This document shows, one piece after another, positions 1-7,606 of a stretch of DNA of 64,000 bases (position 1 is its first letter; each line of letters opens with the position of its first letter). Both the position numbers and the translations under genes were made by a program. Where the stretch lies: contig JAHHHT010000018.1 of NCBI GenBank assembly GCA_019359235.1, positions 121,624 to 185,623 on the forward strand. The letters are read 5' to 3'. The notes beneath the pieces were generated by a model. That model was given only the letters and a program-made list of their open reading frames with translations. It was not told the DNA's origin and made no database searches. Source of the DNA: Oscillatoria princeps RMCB-10 (lineage in GTDB: Bacteria; Cyanobacteriota; Cyanobacteriia; Cyanobacteriales; Oscillatoriaceae).

Positions 1-165
1 CTCCCCCAACCTGTCACCCTGACCCAAATGAAGGCAAATGGCCATTTTGAAGGGTTCGATTTGCTCCGCCTCTCTCGCCTTTCTGTGGTGCCGGTGTCTC
101 CTGAACACTGGCGGCGAATTCTCTATCTGGCGGGTGAGTGGCAGAGCGGGCAGTTTTACCACTGA
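1..165 (+). CDS. EVE-domain protein, C-terminal fragment
   Basis: An open frame enters from the left edge and stops at TGA 163-165, giving 54 residues with no start inside the window. The stretch with LLRLSRLSVVPVSPEHW followed by RRIL resembles the last strand and helix of EVE (DUF55/PUA-like) domains, which bind modified bases in nucleic acids. Only the C-terminus is present, so the family call rests on one block of pattern recognition and the rest lies upstream. No terminator is obvious between its stop and the next gene at 395. Confidence 0.55.
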   Translation, partial: LPQPVTLTQMKANGHFEGFDLLRLSRLSVVPVSPEHWRRILYLAGEWQSGQFYH

Positions 166-394
166 ACCGCGCCTGAGCCACAGGACGCGGCTGCTTCCCG
201 CTCTCCCAGAGCGCCAAGGGAAGAGGGGAAAGAGTCAGAGGTTTAGTCTTTTAGCACATAAAGGCGTCTTTGTCTAGGAGCGGTAAATAAATTTACTGGC
301 TTGCAACTGTGCCGGCATCCCCAATTTGCGGATGGGCTTTTAGAATTGTCTGATACAGACAAGTTCTGGCGGCGTTCCAGACGCCGTTGAGATT

Positions 395-1189
395 ATGCCT
401 TACCAGTTATCAGCTACCAAACTGCAGAGTCTAAAGCGGTGTCCGCAAGCCTATTATTTCCGCTACGAGCGCGGGATTAAGCCCCCAAGTTTCTCCAAGT
501 CAGATGCGCTGGGAACTGCTCTGCACCAGGCTTTGGCTAAGATTTACTGGAACTGGCACTACTTGGAGGCAAAACCAGGGAGAGATTGGATTGACTTCTG
601 CTGGAGTGAACAGCAGAAAAAGCTGGATGATTCCCAAATTTATGAGGGTTTGGAAATTCTCAGGTTCTCTTATAGCCGTTTTATTGCCAGTCTGCCGGCT
701 CTCCACAAACCTGTGGCTGTGTGAGGGAAAATTCAAGGAAGTCTGCCGGTTGAGAATTTGGAGTTTTATCTATCTGGGCGCTACGACCGGCTGGATTGGC
801 TGGATGACGGTCTGGAGTTGATTGACTATAAATCTAATAAGGTGGTCAAGCCACCCGAGCCAGATGTGGTTGACCTGCAACTTGGCTTGTACTATCTGGC
901 GCTGGAACAGAAATACGGGCAAAGTCTGAAGCAGCTGAGTTTAATCTATCTGCGCACCGGCGAAAAATTCTGCTTTGACGCCAGCCCCGAACACAAGGAA
1001 ATGGCGGAGGAAACTATCGCTGAAATCGCCCTGCGGCTGCGGGAGGAGTCCGACTGGGAACCGGCACCGGGGGAGCAATGCGCAAAATGTTATTATGCCC
1101 GCTATTGCCCCGCTGTTCAAGATCAGCCGCAACCTTTGCCTGCTGATGCTAAGCCTCGGAAAGCGTTGCAGCTGTTACTGGATTTTTAG
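395..1189 (+). pseudogene. RecB-family PD-(D/E)XK nuclease gene with in-frame TGA
   Basis: The reading frame starts at ATG 395, hits TGA at 722-724, and continues in the same frame to 1189. Conceptual translation across the stop (PVAV-stop-GKIQGSLPVENLEFYLSGRYDR) reads smoothly, so a single nonsense codon splits an otherwise intact gene of about 264 codons. The N-terminus has the LKRCPQAYYFRY box. The C-terminal half has the nuclease core LELIDYKS (D and K of the PD-(D/E)XK fold) and a cysteine cluster CAKCYYARYC. Together with the N-terminal Cys this matches the Fe-S-bearing RecB/Cas4-like exonuclease family. The family processes DNA ends, but this protein's role is unknown. A second in-frame ATG at 758 could give a C-terminal fragment holding the active-site lysine. 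Sequencing error is the main alternative to a true pseudogene. Confidence 0.75.
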
Positions 1190-1385
1190 AGAGTGTTTAT
1201 AACGAAAAGTGAACAAGACAGAAACCGGGTTGATTGGTGGGCCATCACAGAGCAGTTAACCCAGCAAAAGAAACCCGGTTTCTCATCCCTGCTGGGTTTT
1301 TAGCTGCTGGGGGCTGGCGTTGCGCACTTTATTATTATAAACTAAAAGCAGAGAACTGACAAGTGACAACTCACAACTCATTAAT

Positions 1386-2024
1386 ATGGTCAACCGCTGG
1401 CGAACTGGTTTAATTTCGGGTTGCTTGTCCGCTTTGGCTTGGATGGCGACTGCACCGGCAGTGCCGGTGAGGGCAGGTCTTTTTGATGGCCCTGTTGACC
1501 GGCTGCCGGTGGAAGAACGTCTTGCTTTGCGCAATGGCAAGACTGTTGTCACCGGCGAAGAAGGGAACTATGTGGGCAAGGTGCTGGTGCCGGCAACGCC
1601 TGATGTGGTTTGGTCGGTGCTGACGGATTACGAGAGTTTTCCTAAGTTTCTGCCGAATGTTGTTTCCAGTAAAATTATGGAAGCGAATGGCAATCGCAAA
1701 GTTGTGGAGCAGGTGAGCGAGCGACAGGTATTTCTGGTGAGTGTGACTTCGCGGGTGCGCACCGAGAATACCGAAACAGAGAAACAGCGGATTGATTTTC
1801 GCTTGGTGGATGGGGATTTAAAAGAGTTGCAAGGTTCCTGGCTCATTGAGCCGGTTTCTGAGATTCCAGGGAGAGAGCCGGCACAGGTGCTGATTACGCA
1901 AGAGGTGCGGGCTAAACCGAAGGGGGGAACTCCTGAGGGGATTTTCTATGATATATTTAAAGGTGCGATTGAGGGGAACTTAAAGGCGATTCAGAAGGAG
2001 GTCAATAAGCGCTCGGCGAAGTGA
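1386..2024 (+). CDS. Secreted SRPBCC/START-like (COQ10-type) protein
   Basis: 212 residues. Residues 1-30 form a signal peptide (Arg, then a hydrophobic stretch ending near PVRA). Residues about 58-210 form a helix-grip fold of the polyketide cyclase/COQ10 class, seen in the run VPATPDVVWSVLTDYESFPK and FLPNVVSSKIMEANGNRKVV. Such domains bind hydrophobic ligands; no ligand can be named here. It stands alone on the + strand. A perfect 35-bp hairpin repeat begins 41 bp downstream and may help terminate the transcript. Confidence 0.8.
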   Translation: MVNRWRTGLISGCLSALAWMATAPAVPVRAGLFDGPVDRLPVEERLALRNGKTVVTGEEGNYVGKVLVPATPDVVWSVLTDYESFPKFLPNVVSSKIMEANGNRKVVEQVSERQVFLVSVTSRVRTENTETEKQRIDFRLVDGDLKELQGSWLIEPVSEIPGREPAQVLITQEVRAKPKGGTPEGIFYDIFKGAIEGNLKAIQKEVNKRSAK

Positions 2025-2064
2025 TGCCTGCCGTGCCGGTGGGCGCGAAAGGCTCTATGCCTTA

Positions 2065-2099
2065 GTAGGGTGCGTTCCGCAAAGCGGAACGCACCCTAC
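2065..2099. repeat. GTAGGGTGCGTTCC-family palindrome
   Basis: A perfect inverted repeat with 16-bp arms (GTAGGGTGCGTTCCGC and its complement) around an AAA loop, just downstream of the START-like gene. The family recurs at 28491-28634, 29370-29404, 31484-31735 and 62662-62924. Confidence 0.9.
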
Positions 2100-2176
2100 G
2101 CCTCTTCTTCCAAACAGAGTTCACACCGGCAGCGGAGGAGTGCCGGTGGGGATGCAGCGGGGAACAGCCGGCTGTC

Positions 2177-2530
2177 TCAGCCAACTGTTACCTCAGAGGG
2201 TTCCGCCGCTTCTGCAGGACTTTCCTGTTCCGACTCACAAACAGTAACAGTTAGCTTTAATCCCAAAGCGTTCAGCCACTCTCCCAGACTGTAAATGGCA
2301 TCACTTCCTTTTTTAGACAGCACCTCATCTAACTTTTCCAAGTGCTGCTTAGCTTCCTCTTCAGACAGAATTGGCTGGCCAATTGCCTCGAAGACATCTT
2401 TGAGTGCCGCCTCAAGCAGGTCAGGTTCCGGGTCTTTTTCTTCCAAGATCGCCGTGATGTAGCCAGCCGAGTATTTGGTATCTTTGAGATTTTGAATCTT
2501 AAAGGGGTGGTACGGTAAACTTCTAGGCAT
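2177..2530 (-). CDS. HigA-like antitoxin / addiction-module antidote
   Basis: 117 residues starting MPRSLPYHPF at ATG 2530. This start is chosen because it overlaps the stop of the toxin gene by 8 bp (ATGCCTAG), a typical translationally coupled arrangement; a longer frame would run far into the toxin gene. The start motif PYHPFKIQNLKD followed by YITAILEEKDPE and ALKDVFEAIGQP is typical of putative addiction-module antidotes that accompany HigB/RelE toxins. It should bind and neutralise the upstream-encoded toxin and repress the operon. A C-terminal extension (LTVTVCESEQESPAEAAEPS) is acidic and looks disordered. The toxin gene comes first in the operon, as in HigBA systems. Confidence 0.8.
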   Translation of the reverse strand: MPRSLPYHPFKIQNLKDTKYSAGYITAILEEKDPEPDLLEAALKDVFEAIGQPILSEEEAKQHLEKLDEVLSKKGSDAIYSLGEWLNALGLKLTVTVCESEQESPAEAAEPSEVTVG

Positions 2531-2861
2531 TGTCTTGACTCCTGTAATCTGTCCAGTATTCTTGAGCCTTGCGGATGTCCTGATCTTGAGTGCTTTTATC
2601 CCCGCCACAGAGGAGAAGGACAATAGATGACCCCAGTTGTCCAAAATAGATTCGGTAGCCTGGGCCAGAGTTAATCCTCAATTCAAACACCCCTTCTCCC
2701 ACTGAACGACAGTCTCCCAGATTGCCGCGACTCACTCTGTCAAACCGCGCCTCAATCTTGACTTTGGCGTTGGCATCCCGGAGGGAATAAAACCACTCAT
2801 CGAAAGGAACTCTGCCATCAGGCGTAATGTAACGTTGAATTTCCCTGGGTTGTGTTGCCAT
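2523..2861 (-). CDS. RelE/ParE-superfamily (HigB-like) toxin
   Basis: 112 residues, ATG 2861. The hallmarks of the phage-derived Gp49/HigB-like family are present: PFDEWFYSLRD near the N-terminus, ARFDRVSRGNLGDCR, then GVFELRINSGPGYRIYFG and the strand VLLLCGGDKSTQDQDI. Members cleave ribosome-bound mRNA and are held in check by the downstream antitoxin, whose start overlaps this stop. The predicted operon is toxin-antitoxin on the minus strand. No truncation or missing conserved segment is seen, so the pair may be active. Confidence 0.85.
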   Translation of the reverse strand: MATQPREIQRYITPDGRVPFDEWFYSLRDANAKVKIEARFDRVSRGNLGDCRSVGEGVFELRINSGPGYRIYFGQLGSSIVLLLCGGDKSTQDQDIRKAQEYWTDYRSQDNA

Positions 2862-2936
2862 GATTTTATTCTAGCTGCTCTCCCAATGATCCCGGCGATG
2901 CGGCAGCACAGACGAGACGCCAGACGCCTGGAAGTC

Positions 2937-3004
2937 GTACAGGCATCCCGCCTGTCCCGAATCCGGACGTAGCACAGGCGGGACGCCTGTCCCCGCCTGT
3001 CCCT
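2937..3004. repeat. ACAGGCGGGACGCCTGTCC-type palindromic repeat
   Basis: Two facing copies of an ACAGGC-GGGACGCCTGTCC palindrome separated by about 20 bp, lying just downstream of the Rieske oxygenase gene. Related copies occur at 19482-19524, near 22069, near 35505 and near 39328. Confidence 0.75.
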
Positions 3005-3012
3005 GAAGGTAT

Positions 3013-4071
3013 TCAGTTTGAGTGCATATTTGCCTGACTCCTGATCAACCGCTGCACGCTCACCAGCGCCCGATTCAACTCATAATTCCGCCGCTCAGGA
3101 TTCTCCAAATACGCCTGCTGCTCCTCTTCAATCATCATCACATCCTGGCGCACCAAACCGTCCAGCAACTTCTGTGCCGAACCAAACAAACTGTCTTTCA
3201 CAAACCGGCGAAACCCCACCGGCAGCTTGTGCAATCGCCAAAACGCATTCAGTGAGGTAAAATGGATGAGATACGCACGAGTCTCCTTCTCGCTCACCGG
3301 ACAAATCAGGCAGTAAATCTTGAAATCCTTCCCCAATGTTGACATCCAGTGCGGGTAAATGTAGCTGACATCCAAGGGTTCCGGGTGCAGCCGGCGCAAC
3401 GCCGGAAAGAACAGCTGCGTTATTGACCAAATCTTGTCAATCCTGTAATAGCTTTGCGCCTGATAGTGGGCGTCCACGCGACTGTCGTCTTCGCGGATAT
3501 CTTGCAGCACCGGCTCCGCCCAAGCTTGCCAATCCTGATGCAAATGCCCGTGATACATATCCATCAGGTTCTCAACCAGGTACGAATAGTGAGCTTGGCA
3601 GCTAATCGTTGAAACCGTGGCAATATAATTGAGGTGTTCCCACTCCGGTACGCCCAGTGGTGCAACCAAATCAGCACCGGCATCCCCAGGAAACAGCCAG
3701 ATAAAACCGTCTCGCTCCCGCACCGGTACGGCGCGAATCTTGCAGCTCGGCAATTTCTGGTTCGCTTCCAGATAAGGGACTTCCGCGCACTCGCCACTTG
3801 ACTTAAACTTCCATCCGTGGTAAGCGCATTCCAATTCATCCCCCTTGACGCAACCGTGACTGAGTTTAACCTGCCGGTGAGGGCAGCGATCTTCCAAGGC
3901 GTGGGCAGTGCCGGTGCTGTCTCGAAACAAAACAATCGGCTGATTCCACAGCACGACGCCCACCGGCTGGGCTTTCACCTCAGCGCTGCGAGCGACAGCA
4001 TACCAGTGATTCAAATTAATCCCCAGCTGACGGATATCCCGGTGCTGGGTGAGTGCGTCAGAAGAAAACAT
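3013..4071 (-). CDS. Rieske non-haem iron oxygenase (CruH-like candidate)
   Basis: 352 residues, ATG 4071. The N-terminal Rieske domain carries CPH (C63, H65) and CAYH (C82, H85) with 16 residues between the pairs, ligating a [2Fe-2S] cluster. The catalytic domain has ENLMDMYHGHLH (N168, D171, H174, H178), the mononuclear iron site of pheophorbide-oxygenase-type Rieske oxygenases. The C-terminus is hydrophobic enough to suggest membrane association. It lies directly downstream of the desaturase-like FAD enzyme (4590-6569) on the same strand. In Synechococcus 7002, CruE and CruH make synechoxanthin, and I infer that this pair does the equivalent aromatic-carotenoid chemistry, with this gene hydroxylating ring methyls. 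Another Rieske substrate cannot be excluded from sequence alone. Confidence 0.8.
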   Translation of the reverse strand: MFSSDALTQHRDIRQLGINLNHWYAVARSAEVKAQPVGVVLWNQPIVLFRDSTGTAHALEDRCPHRQVKLSHGCVKGDELECAYHGWKFKSSGECAEVPYLEANQKLPSCKIRAVPVRERDGFIWLFPGDAGADLVAPLGVPEWEHLNYIATVSTISCQAHYSYLVENLMDMYHGHLHQDWQAWAEPVLQDIREDDSRVDAHYQAQSYYRIDKIWSITQLFFPALRRLHPEPLDVSYIYPHWMSTLGKDFKIYCLICPVSEKETRAYLIHFTSLNAFWRLHKLPVGFRRFVKDSLFGSAQKLLDGLVRQDVMMIEEEQQAYLENPERRNYELNRALVSVQRLIRSQANMHSN

Positions 4072-4589
4072 CAGCTTAGCAACCTTTACGACAGTGAAAA
4101 TTAAAACTTAATATCCCGGCGAATGGAATGAGACTGTTGGCGAATCGGTGAGGGGTTAGACCTCTGGCTAGTTTGCCAGGTTCCTGGCTCAAGATACTGC
4201 GACAGACTTTCGCCCGCCTACCCTGCGGGAAGGGCTTCGCCCAACGCGGGCGTATAGTGGAGCGAGAATCTCAAAATCTGCCCGGGTTTTTTGCAGGAAA
4301 GACGAGGAAAGGGGGGGGACGAAAGCTTCCCAGAAAGCTCCCCTCCCCGTTCACGGGGAGGGGTTGGGGGTGGGGTAAGACCCCACATCAATTCGCCAAC
4401 AGCTTCATGGAATTCGCGGCTACACAAACGAAGTCCGCCTGCGCGGACTAAAAAAGAGTAAAATTCTTAAAACCCGCGCAGGCGGGTTTTGTTTGTATAG
4501 CCGCGATTTCAATCGCCTGGAGCTTAAGTTGACACCGATGACAACCGTTCGCCCCTAATGCGCGGTTCGGTTACATCTGCGGTTTCATA
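4072..4589. other. Intergenic spacer between the two Rieske-protein genes
   Basis: No gene seen. It holds GC-rich palindromes around 4210-4250 and 4320-4375 and an inverted-repeat element at 4410-4510. The 518-bp gap means the two Rieske-protein genes may not share one transcript. Confidence 0.7.
4410..4510. repeat. 101-bp inverted-repeat (MITE-like) element
   Basis: The left end GAATTCGCGGCTACACAAAC (4410-4429) and the reverse complement of the right end (4491-4510) agree at 18 of 20 positions. Inside are GC-rich palindromes of the type CCCGCGCAGGCGGG. A one-ended copy lies at 50811-50853. Confidence 0.75.
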
Positions 4590-6569
4590 TCAAATCTGCA
4601 AGACCCCCTCTGGATTAACCGACAGCAGGGTTCGCCTCTGCAACCCCTCGCGGAGGAGAATCTCATTTGCCGCCAGCAACCCGCTGCTGACTGCCCTTTC
4701 CATCAAACCGCAGGGAAACGGCATCTTCACCCAGTCACCGGCAAACATGAGATTGGGAACGCCGGTGCTGGTTGCCGGTCGATCTGCATAGCTTCCGGGT
4801 GGATACCCAGAGAAATTCTTTTGGTTCACCAGTTCCTGGTGCAGGATATTCGCTTCTTTCAGCGCCGGCACAATCTCGTACAGCTCCTCTTCAAATGTCG
4901 CCAGTAAGGCTTCCTGCGTGGGAAATTCCTTCTCTTTGTAGCAGTATGCGTGCAACTCCACCACGCTGCCGCCGGTTTTCTTGTGCCACTCGATAAATTG
5001 CTCCTGAATCCGGTGGTAAAGCGTGATGCTGTCTGTCAGCCGGTAGCCCGATATCGAGGTAAACCAGCTTTGCTCCCACTCAAAATCGCGGTCAAACCAG
5101 AAGCGAGCAACGGCAAATGGATCTGCTATCGCTAATTTTTCCACCTGTGCGCTAACACCGGCTACATCGCCCGTCATCCGCTTAAACAGCTGTTGGGCAC
5201 CGGGCACGTCGGTGGCAAAAACGTAGTAATCCGCCCTAAGTGTCTCCCCTGTTTCTCCTTCCCCGCTAGCAGCGAGTGCTGGGGTGGGGCTGCTCGCAAG
5301 GGAAAGCTGCAACTCGCCTGACTGCTGCTGAATCACTTTGAAGCGCGGTAAATCGCGCTCTGCCGGCCCTCTCACCACCTTGCCGGAAGCGTCGAAAACC
5401 GCACCGTGGCAGGGACAGTGAAATTGGCCATCCGCTCTCATCCCGACAGTGCAGCCCTGGTGGGTGCAGGTGAGGGAAATGGCTTCCTTCCCCCCATCGG
5501 CAACAGCGAACACTTGATCGCCGGCACCGTAATATTGTAGAGACGGGACATCTGGCGTCTCGGCTTCCAGTGCCGGGTTGCGCTTCACCCAAAAGGGAAC
5601 AGAACTGCCGGCACTGCCGGTGTAGTAGCTCAGGGAGTCAATCCGCCCGTCGCGCCAGTCAATGTTGCTCACCGTCGCGCCGGTGACAATCAAGCCACCG
5701 GCACCCTGAATTGCCCGAGCCACCGGCTGCACCAGAGACGTGCCCATATCCTGGCGCGTGCCGTTAAAAGCCAGCCCCTCGGGATTGCCAAAAAAATAGA
5801 AGTGGAAAAACTGCATCAGCTCCCCGACACTCATCCGGTCTGGCGCATTCAGGCTAGACTTGGCAAAGGGGAGGAAGTACAAGTCATACAGCCCTTGGGG
5901 GAAATCCCGCTCAACCCACTCAGCAACCGAGATATCGTCGAGACGCTGGTAGCTTTTCTGGGGGTGGAAGCCGGTAATCGCCCGGAAGACTTGCCAGTGT
6001 GCCGGTTTGGTGAGATCGATTCCCCAGCGCAGCCGGTTGGGAGACGCCACAGCCAAGTCAACAATATTCCAGGGAAACGCCGAACTGCTGGGGCGAAACA
6101 CCTCTGGCTGGTACTTGTTCTCCCGGAAGATAACCGAGTAGAACTTGAGATCGACAAAATTTTCCCCGATGCCCAGTTCCGCCACCAGGCTCTTGAGGTT
6201 GTAATATTGGGGAAAAAAGCCGTGGAAGCCATGCTCCATCATAAACCGCTCGCCCGCAACCTCGATAGGCCAGCTGGCGATTTTGCCCCCCAGCTGGGGT
6301 GCTTTTTCCAGCAGCGTCACGCTGAAACCGCGCTGGCTGAGTTCATAAGCGCAAGCCAGCCCAGCCAGCCCGCCCCCAACAACAGCAACGCTGATTGGGC
6401 GGTTGGCAAAGCGGGGCAAATCCAGGGTGTCTTGCTGAAAAACGGCTGGCTGGGGTTTGCTGAACCGGGAGTATCCCAGCAACCCGCCGGCAGCACCGAC
6501 ACCAAACATTTTAAATAGAGTGCGTCGGGAGATTGGTTGCGAAAGCGCGTACCGTGATAATTGACTCAT
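4590..6569 (-). CDS. Rieske-containing FAD carotenoid desaturase-like enzyme (CruE/CrtU-like candidate)
   Basis: 659 residues, ATG 6569. The N-terminus carries a twin-arginine motif SRRTLFK followed by a hydrophobic helix (residues about 14-34). A dinucleotide-binding loop VAVVGGGLAGLACAYEL then LLEKAPQLGGK marks the phytoene-desaturase/amine-oxidase fold. Around residues 360-400 is an embedded b6f-type Rieske site, CTHQGC then CPCHGAVFD, with both disulphide cysteines. The C-terminal FAD motif is MFAGDWVKMPFPCGLMERAVSSG. To my knowledge the combination of a desaturase fold and an internal Rieske domain is the architecture of carotene desaturase/methyltransferases (CrtU/CruE). A generic FAD oxidoreductase remains possible. 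It is divergent from the ABC permease gene, with only 26 bp between start codons. The 11-mer GTGTGAGGAGT, complementary to the Yfr1 core, lies 14 nt upstream of its ATG. Confidence 0.75.
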   Translation of the reverse strand: MSQLSRYALSQPISRRTLFKMFGVGAAGGLLGYSRFSKPQPAVFQQDTLDLPRFANRPISVAVVGGGLAGLACAYELSQRGFSVTLLEKAPQLGGKIASWPIEVAGERFMMEHGFHGFFPQYYNLKSLVAELGIGENFVDLKFYSVIFRENKYQPEVFRPSSSAFPWNIVDLAVASPNRLRWGIDLTKPAHWQVFRAITGFHPQKSYQRLDDISVAEWVERDFPQGLYDLYFLPFAKSSLNAPDRMSVGELMQFFHFYFFGNPEGLAFNGTRQDMGTSLVQPVARAIQGAGGLIVTGATVSNIDWRDGRIDSLSYYTGSAGSSVPFWVKRNPALEAETPDVPSLQYYGAGDQVFAVADGGKEAISLTCTHQGCTVGMRADGQFHCPCHGAVFDASGKVVRGPAERDLPRFKVIQQQSGELQLSLASSPTPALAASGEGETGETLRADYYVFATDVPGAQQLFKRMTGDVAGVSAQVEKLAIADPFAVARFWFDRDFEWEQSWFTSISGYRLTDSITLYHRIQEQFIEWHKKTGGSVVELHAYCYKEKEFPTQEALLATFEEELYEIVPALKEANILHQELVNQKNFSGYPPGSYADRPATSTGVPNLMFAGDWVKMPFPCGLMERAVSSGLLAANEILLREGLQRRTLLSVNPEGVLQI

Positions 6570-6583
6570 GAACTAATCAGCTA

Positions 6584-6594
6584 ACTCCTCACAC
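6584..6594 (-). promoter_or_regulatory. Possible Yfr1 sRNA pairing site upstream of the CruE-like gene
   Basis: Read on the minus strand this is GTGTGAGGAGT, the exact complement of the conserved single-stranded core ACUCCUCACAC of the cyanobacterial sRNA Yfr1. It sits 14 nt upstream of the ATG at 6569 and overlaps the only purine-rich RBS-like stretch. Function is inferred, since pairing has not been shown here. Confidence 0.4.
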
Positions 6595-6595
6595 G

Positions 6596-7369
6596 ATGAA
6601 ATACTGGCGTGAAACCATAGCAGTAGCGCAGCGCATTCTGATTGAACTGTTGCGGCGGCGGCGCAGCCTGATTTTTTGGTGTATTTTTCCAATTTCTGTC
6701 CTGTTGCTCAACGGGTTTATTTTGGCAGAACGCGCCAAGCTGTCAATGGACAAGGCTTTTGAAAGCGCCGCACCTTCCACTTTAGTGGGTGCCGCGCTGT
6801 TTTTCAGCTGCCTGGGTGGCAGCGTGGCAACCGTGGTGGCTGAACGAGAGCAGCAAACCCTCAAGCGCCTGTTTATCTCCCCTCTCAGTGGCACGTCGTA
6901 CTTTTTAGGCATTTTTCTCGCTCACAGCTGCATTGGCATCGGTCAAGCGCTCCTGATATACACAATCGCGGCATTTTGGCAAGCCCAATTTCAGGGTTCT
7001 CTCCTGCTGGGAGGGCTGATTGTCTTACTCAGTATAATTTCTTATGTGGGTGTGGGTTTTGTTTTGGGCACGCAGTTTGCCCGCCGAACTGAGGACGTGA
7101 ACGCCTTGGTGGCGGCGTTTGGGGTGCCCCTGCTGATTCTGGGGGGTGCGTTTCTGCCGGCGTCACTGTTTCCTGAGACGCTGCTGGAAATTGCTAAGTT
7201 CAATCCGATCTATCACATGAATGAGGCGCTGCTGGGGGTGGCTGCCGGTGGTAAGGAGTTGGCGGATATTGAGTCGCACTTCCGGTTTTTGTGCTGGTTC
7301 GCTGTGTTTATGGTTGCCGGTGGGTGGCTCTCCTACCGGCGCATGTTGAGCGCTGAAAGGAGGCTATAA
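6596..7369 (+). CDS. ABC-2 type transporter permease
   Basis: 257 residues, ATG 6596. Hydrophobicity gives about six membrane segments (for example RRRSLIFWCIFPISVLLLNG, AALFFSCLGGSVATVVAER, LGIFLAHSCIGIGQALLIYT). The segment VAEREQQTLKRLFISPLSGT is the typical cytoplasmic loop of ABC-2 (DrrB-like) exporters, and GGAFLPASLFPETLLEIAKFNPIYH is the conserved C-terminal part. It forms an exporter with the ATPase encoded at 7607-8503, 237 bp downstream on the same strand. The substrate is unknown. Placing the permease gene before the ATPase gene is less common than the reverse. Confidence 0.85.
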   Translation: MKYWRETIAVAQRILIELLRRRRSLIFWCIFPISVLLLNGFILAERAKLSMDKAFESAAPSTLVGAALFFSCLGGSVATVVAEREQQTLKRLFISPLSGTSYFLGIFLAHSCIGIGQALLIYTIAAFWQAQFQGSLLLGGLIVLLSIISYVGVGFVLGTQFARRTEDVNALVAAFGVPLLILGGAFLPASLFPETLLEIAKFNPIYHMNEALLGVAAGGKELADIESHFRFLCWFAVFMVAGGWLSYRRMLSAERRL

Positions 7370-7606
7370 GCAGAGAACCGGCATTCTGCACAGGGAGGCT
7401 CCGTCTCCCAACAGGCGTTCTCGGGCTGGTGCTTGGGAACTCTAGCGGTTATAATTGAGTTGTGAAAATTATTTTTTTTTACCGCCAAGACGCGCCTGTG
7501 CGCCAAGTCAAGAAAATAAAGAGGATTTCACAAATCATTTCTAACTGCTATAGAGAAAGCTTGCCTACGATAGAAGTACCTAAAACTAACAACTAACAAC
7601 TTCTTC

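Noticed and set aside
722..724. TGA as a selenocysteine codon or programmed recoding site
   Set aside because: Nuclease homologues have no selenocysteine, no SECIS-like hairpin is evident just after it, and a nonsense mutation is simpler.
6584..6594. The Yfr1 sRNA gene itself, since ACTCCTCACAC is on the + strand here
   Set aside because: The flanking hairpins and terminator that frame the core in Yfr1 are absent, and the motif runs straight into the permease ATG.
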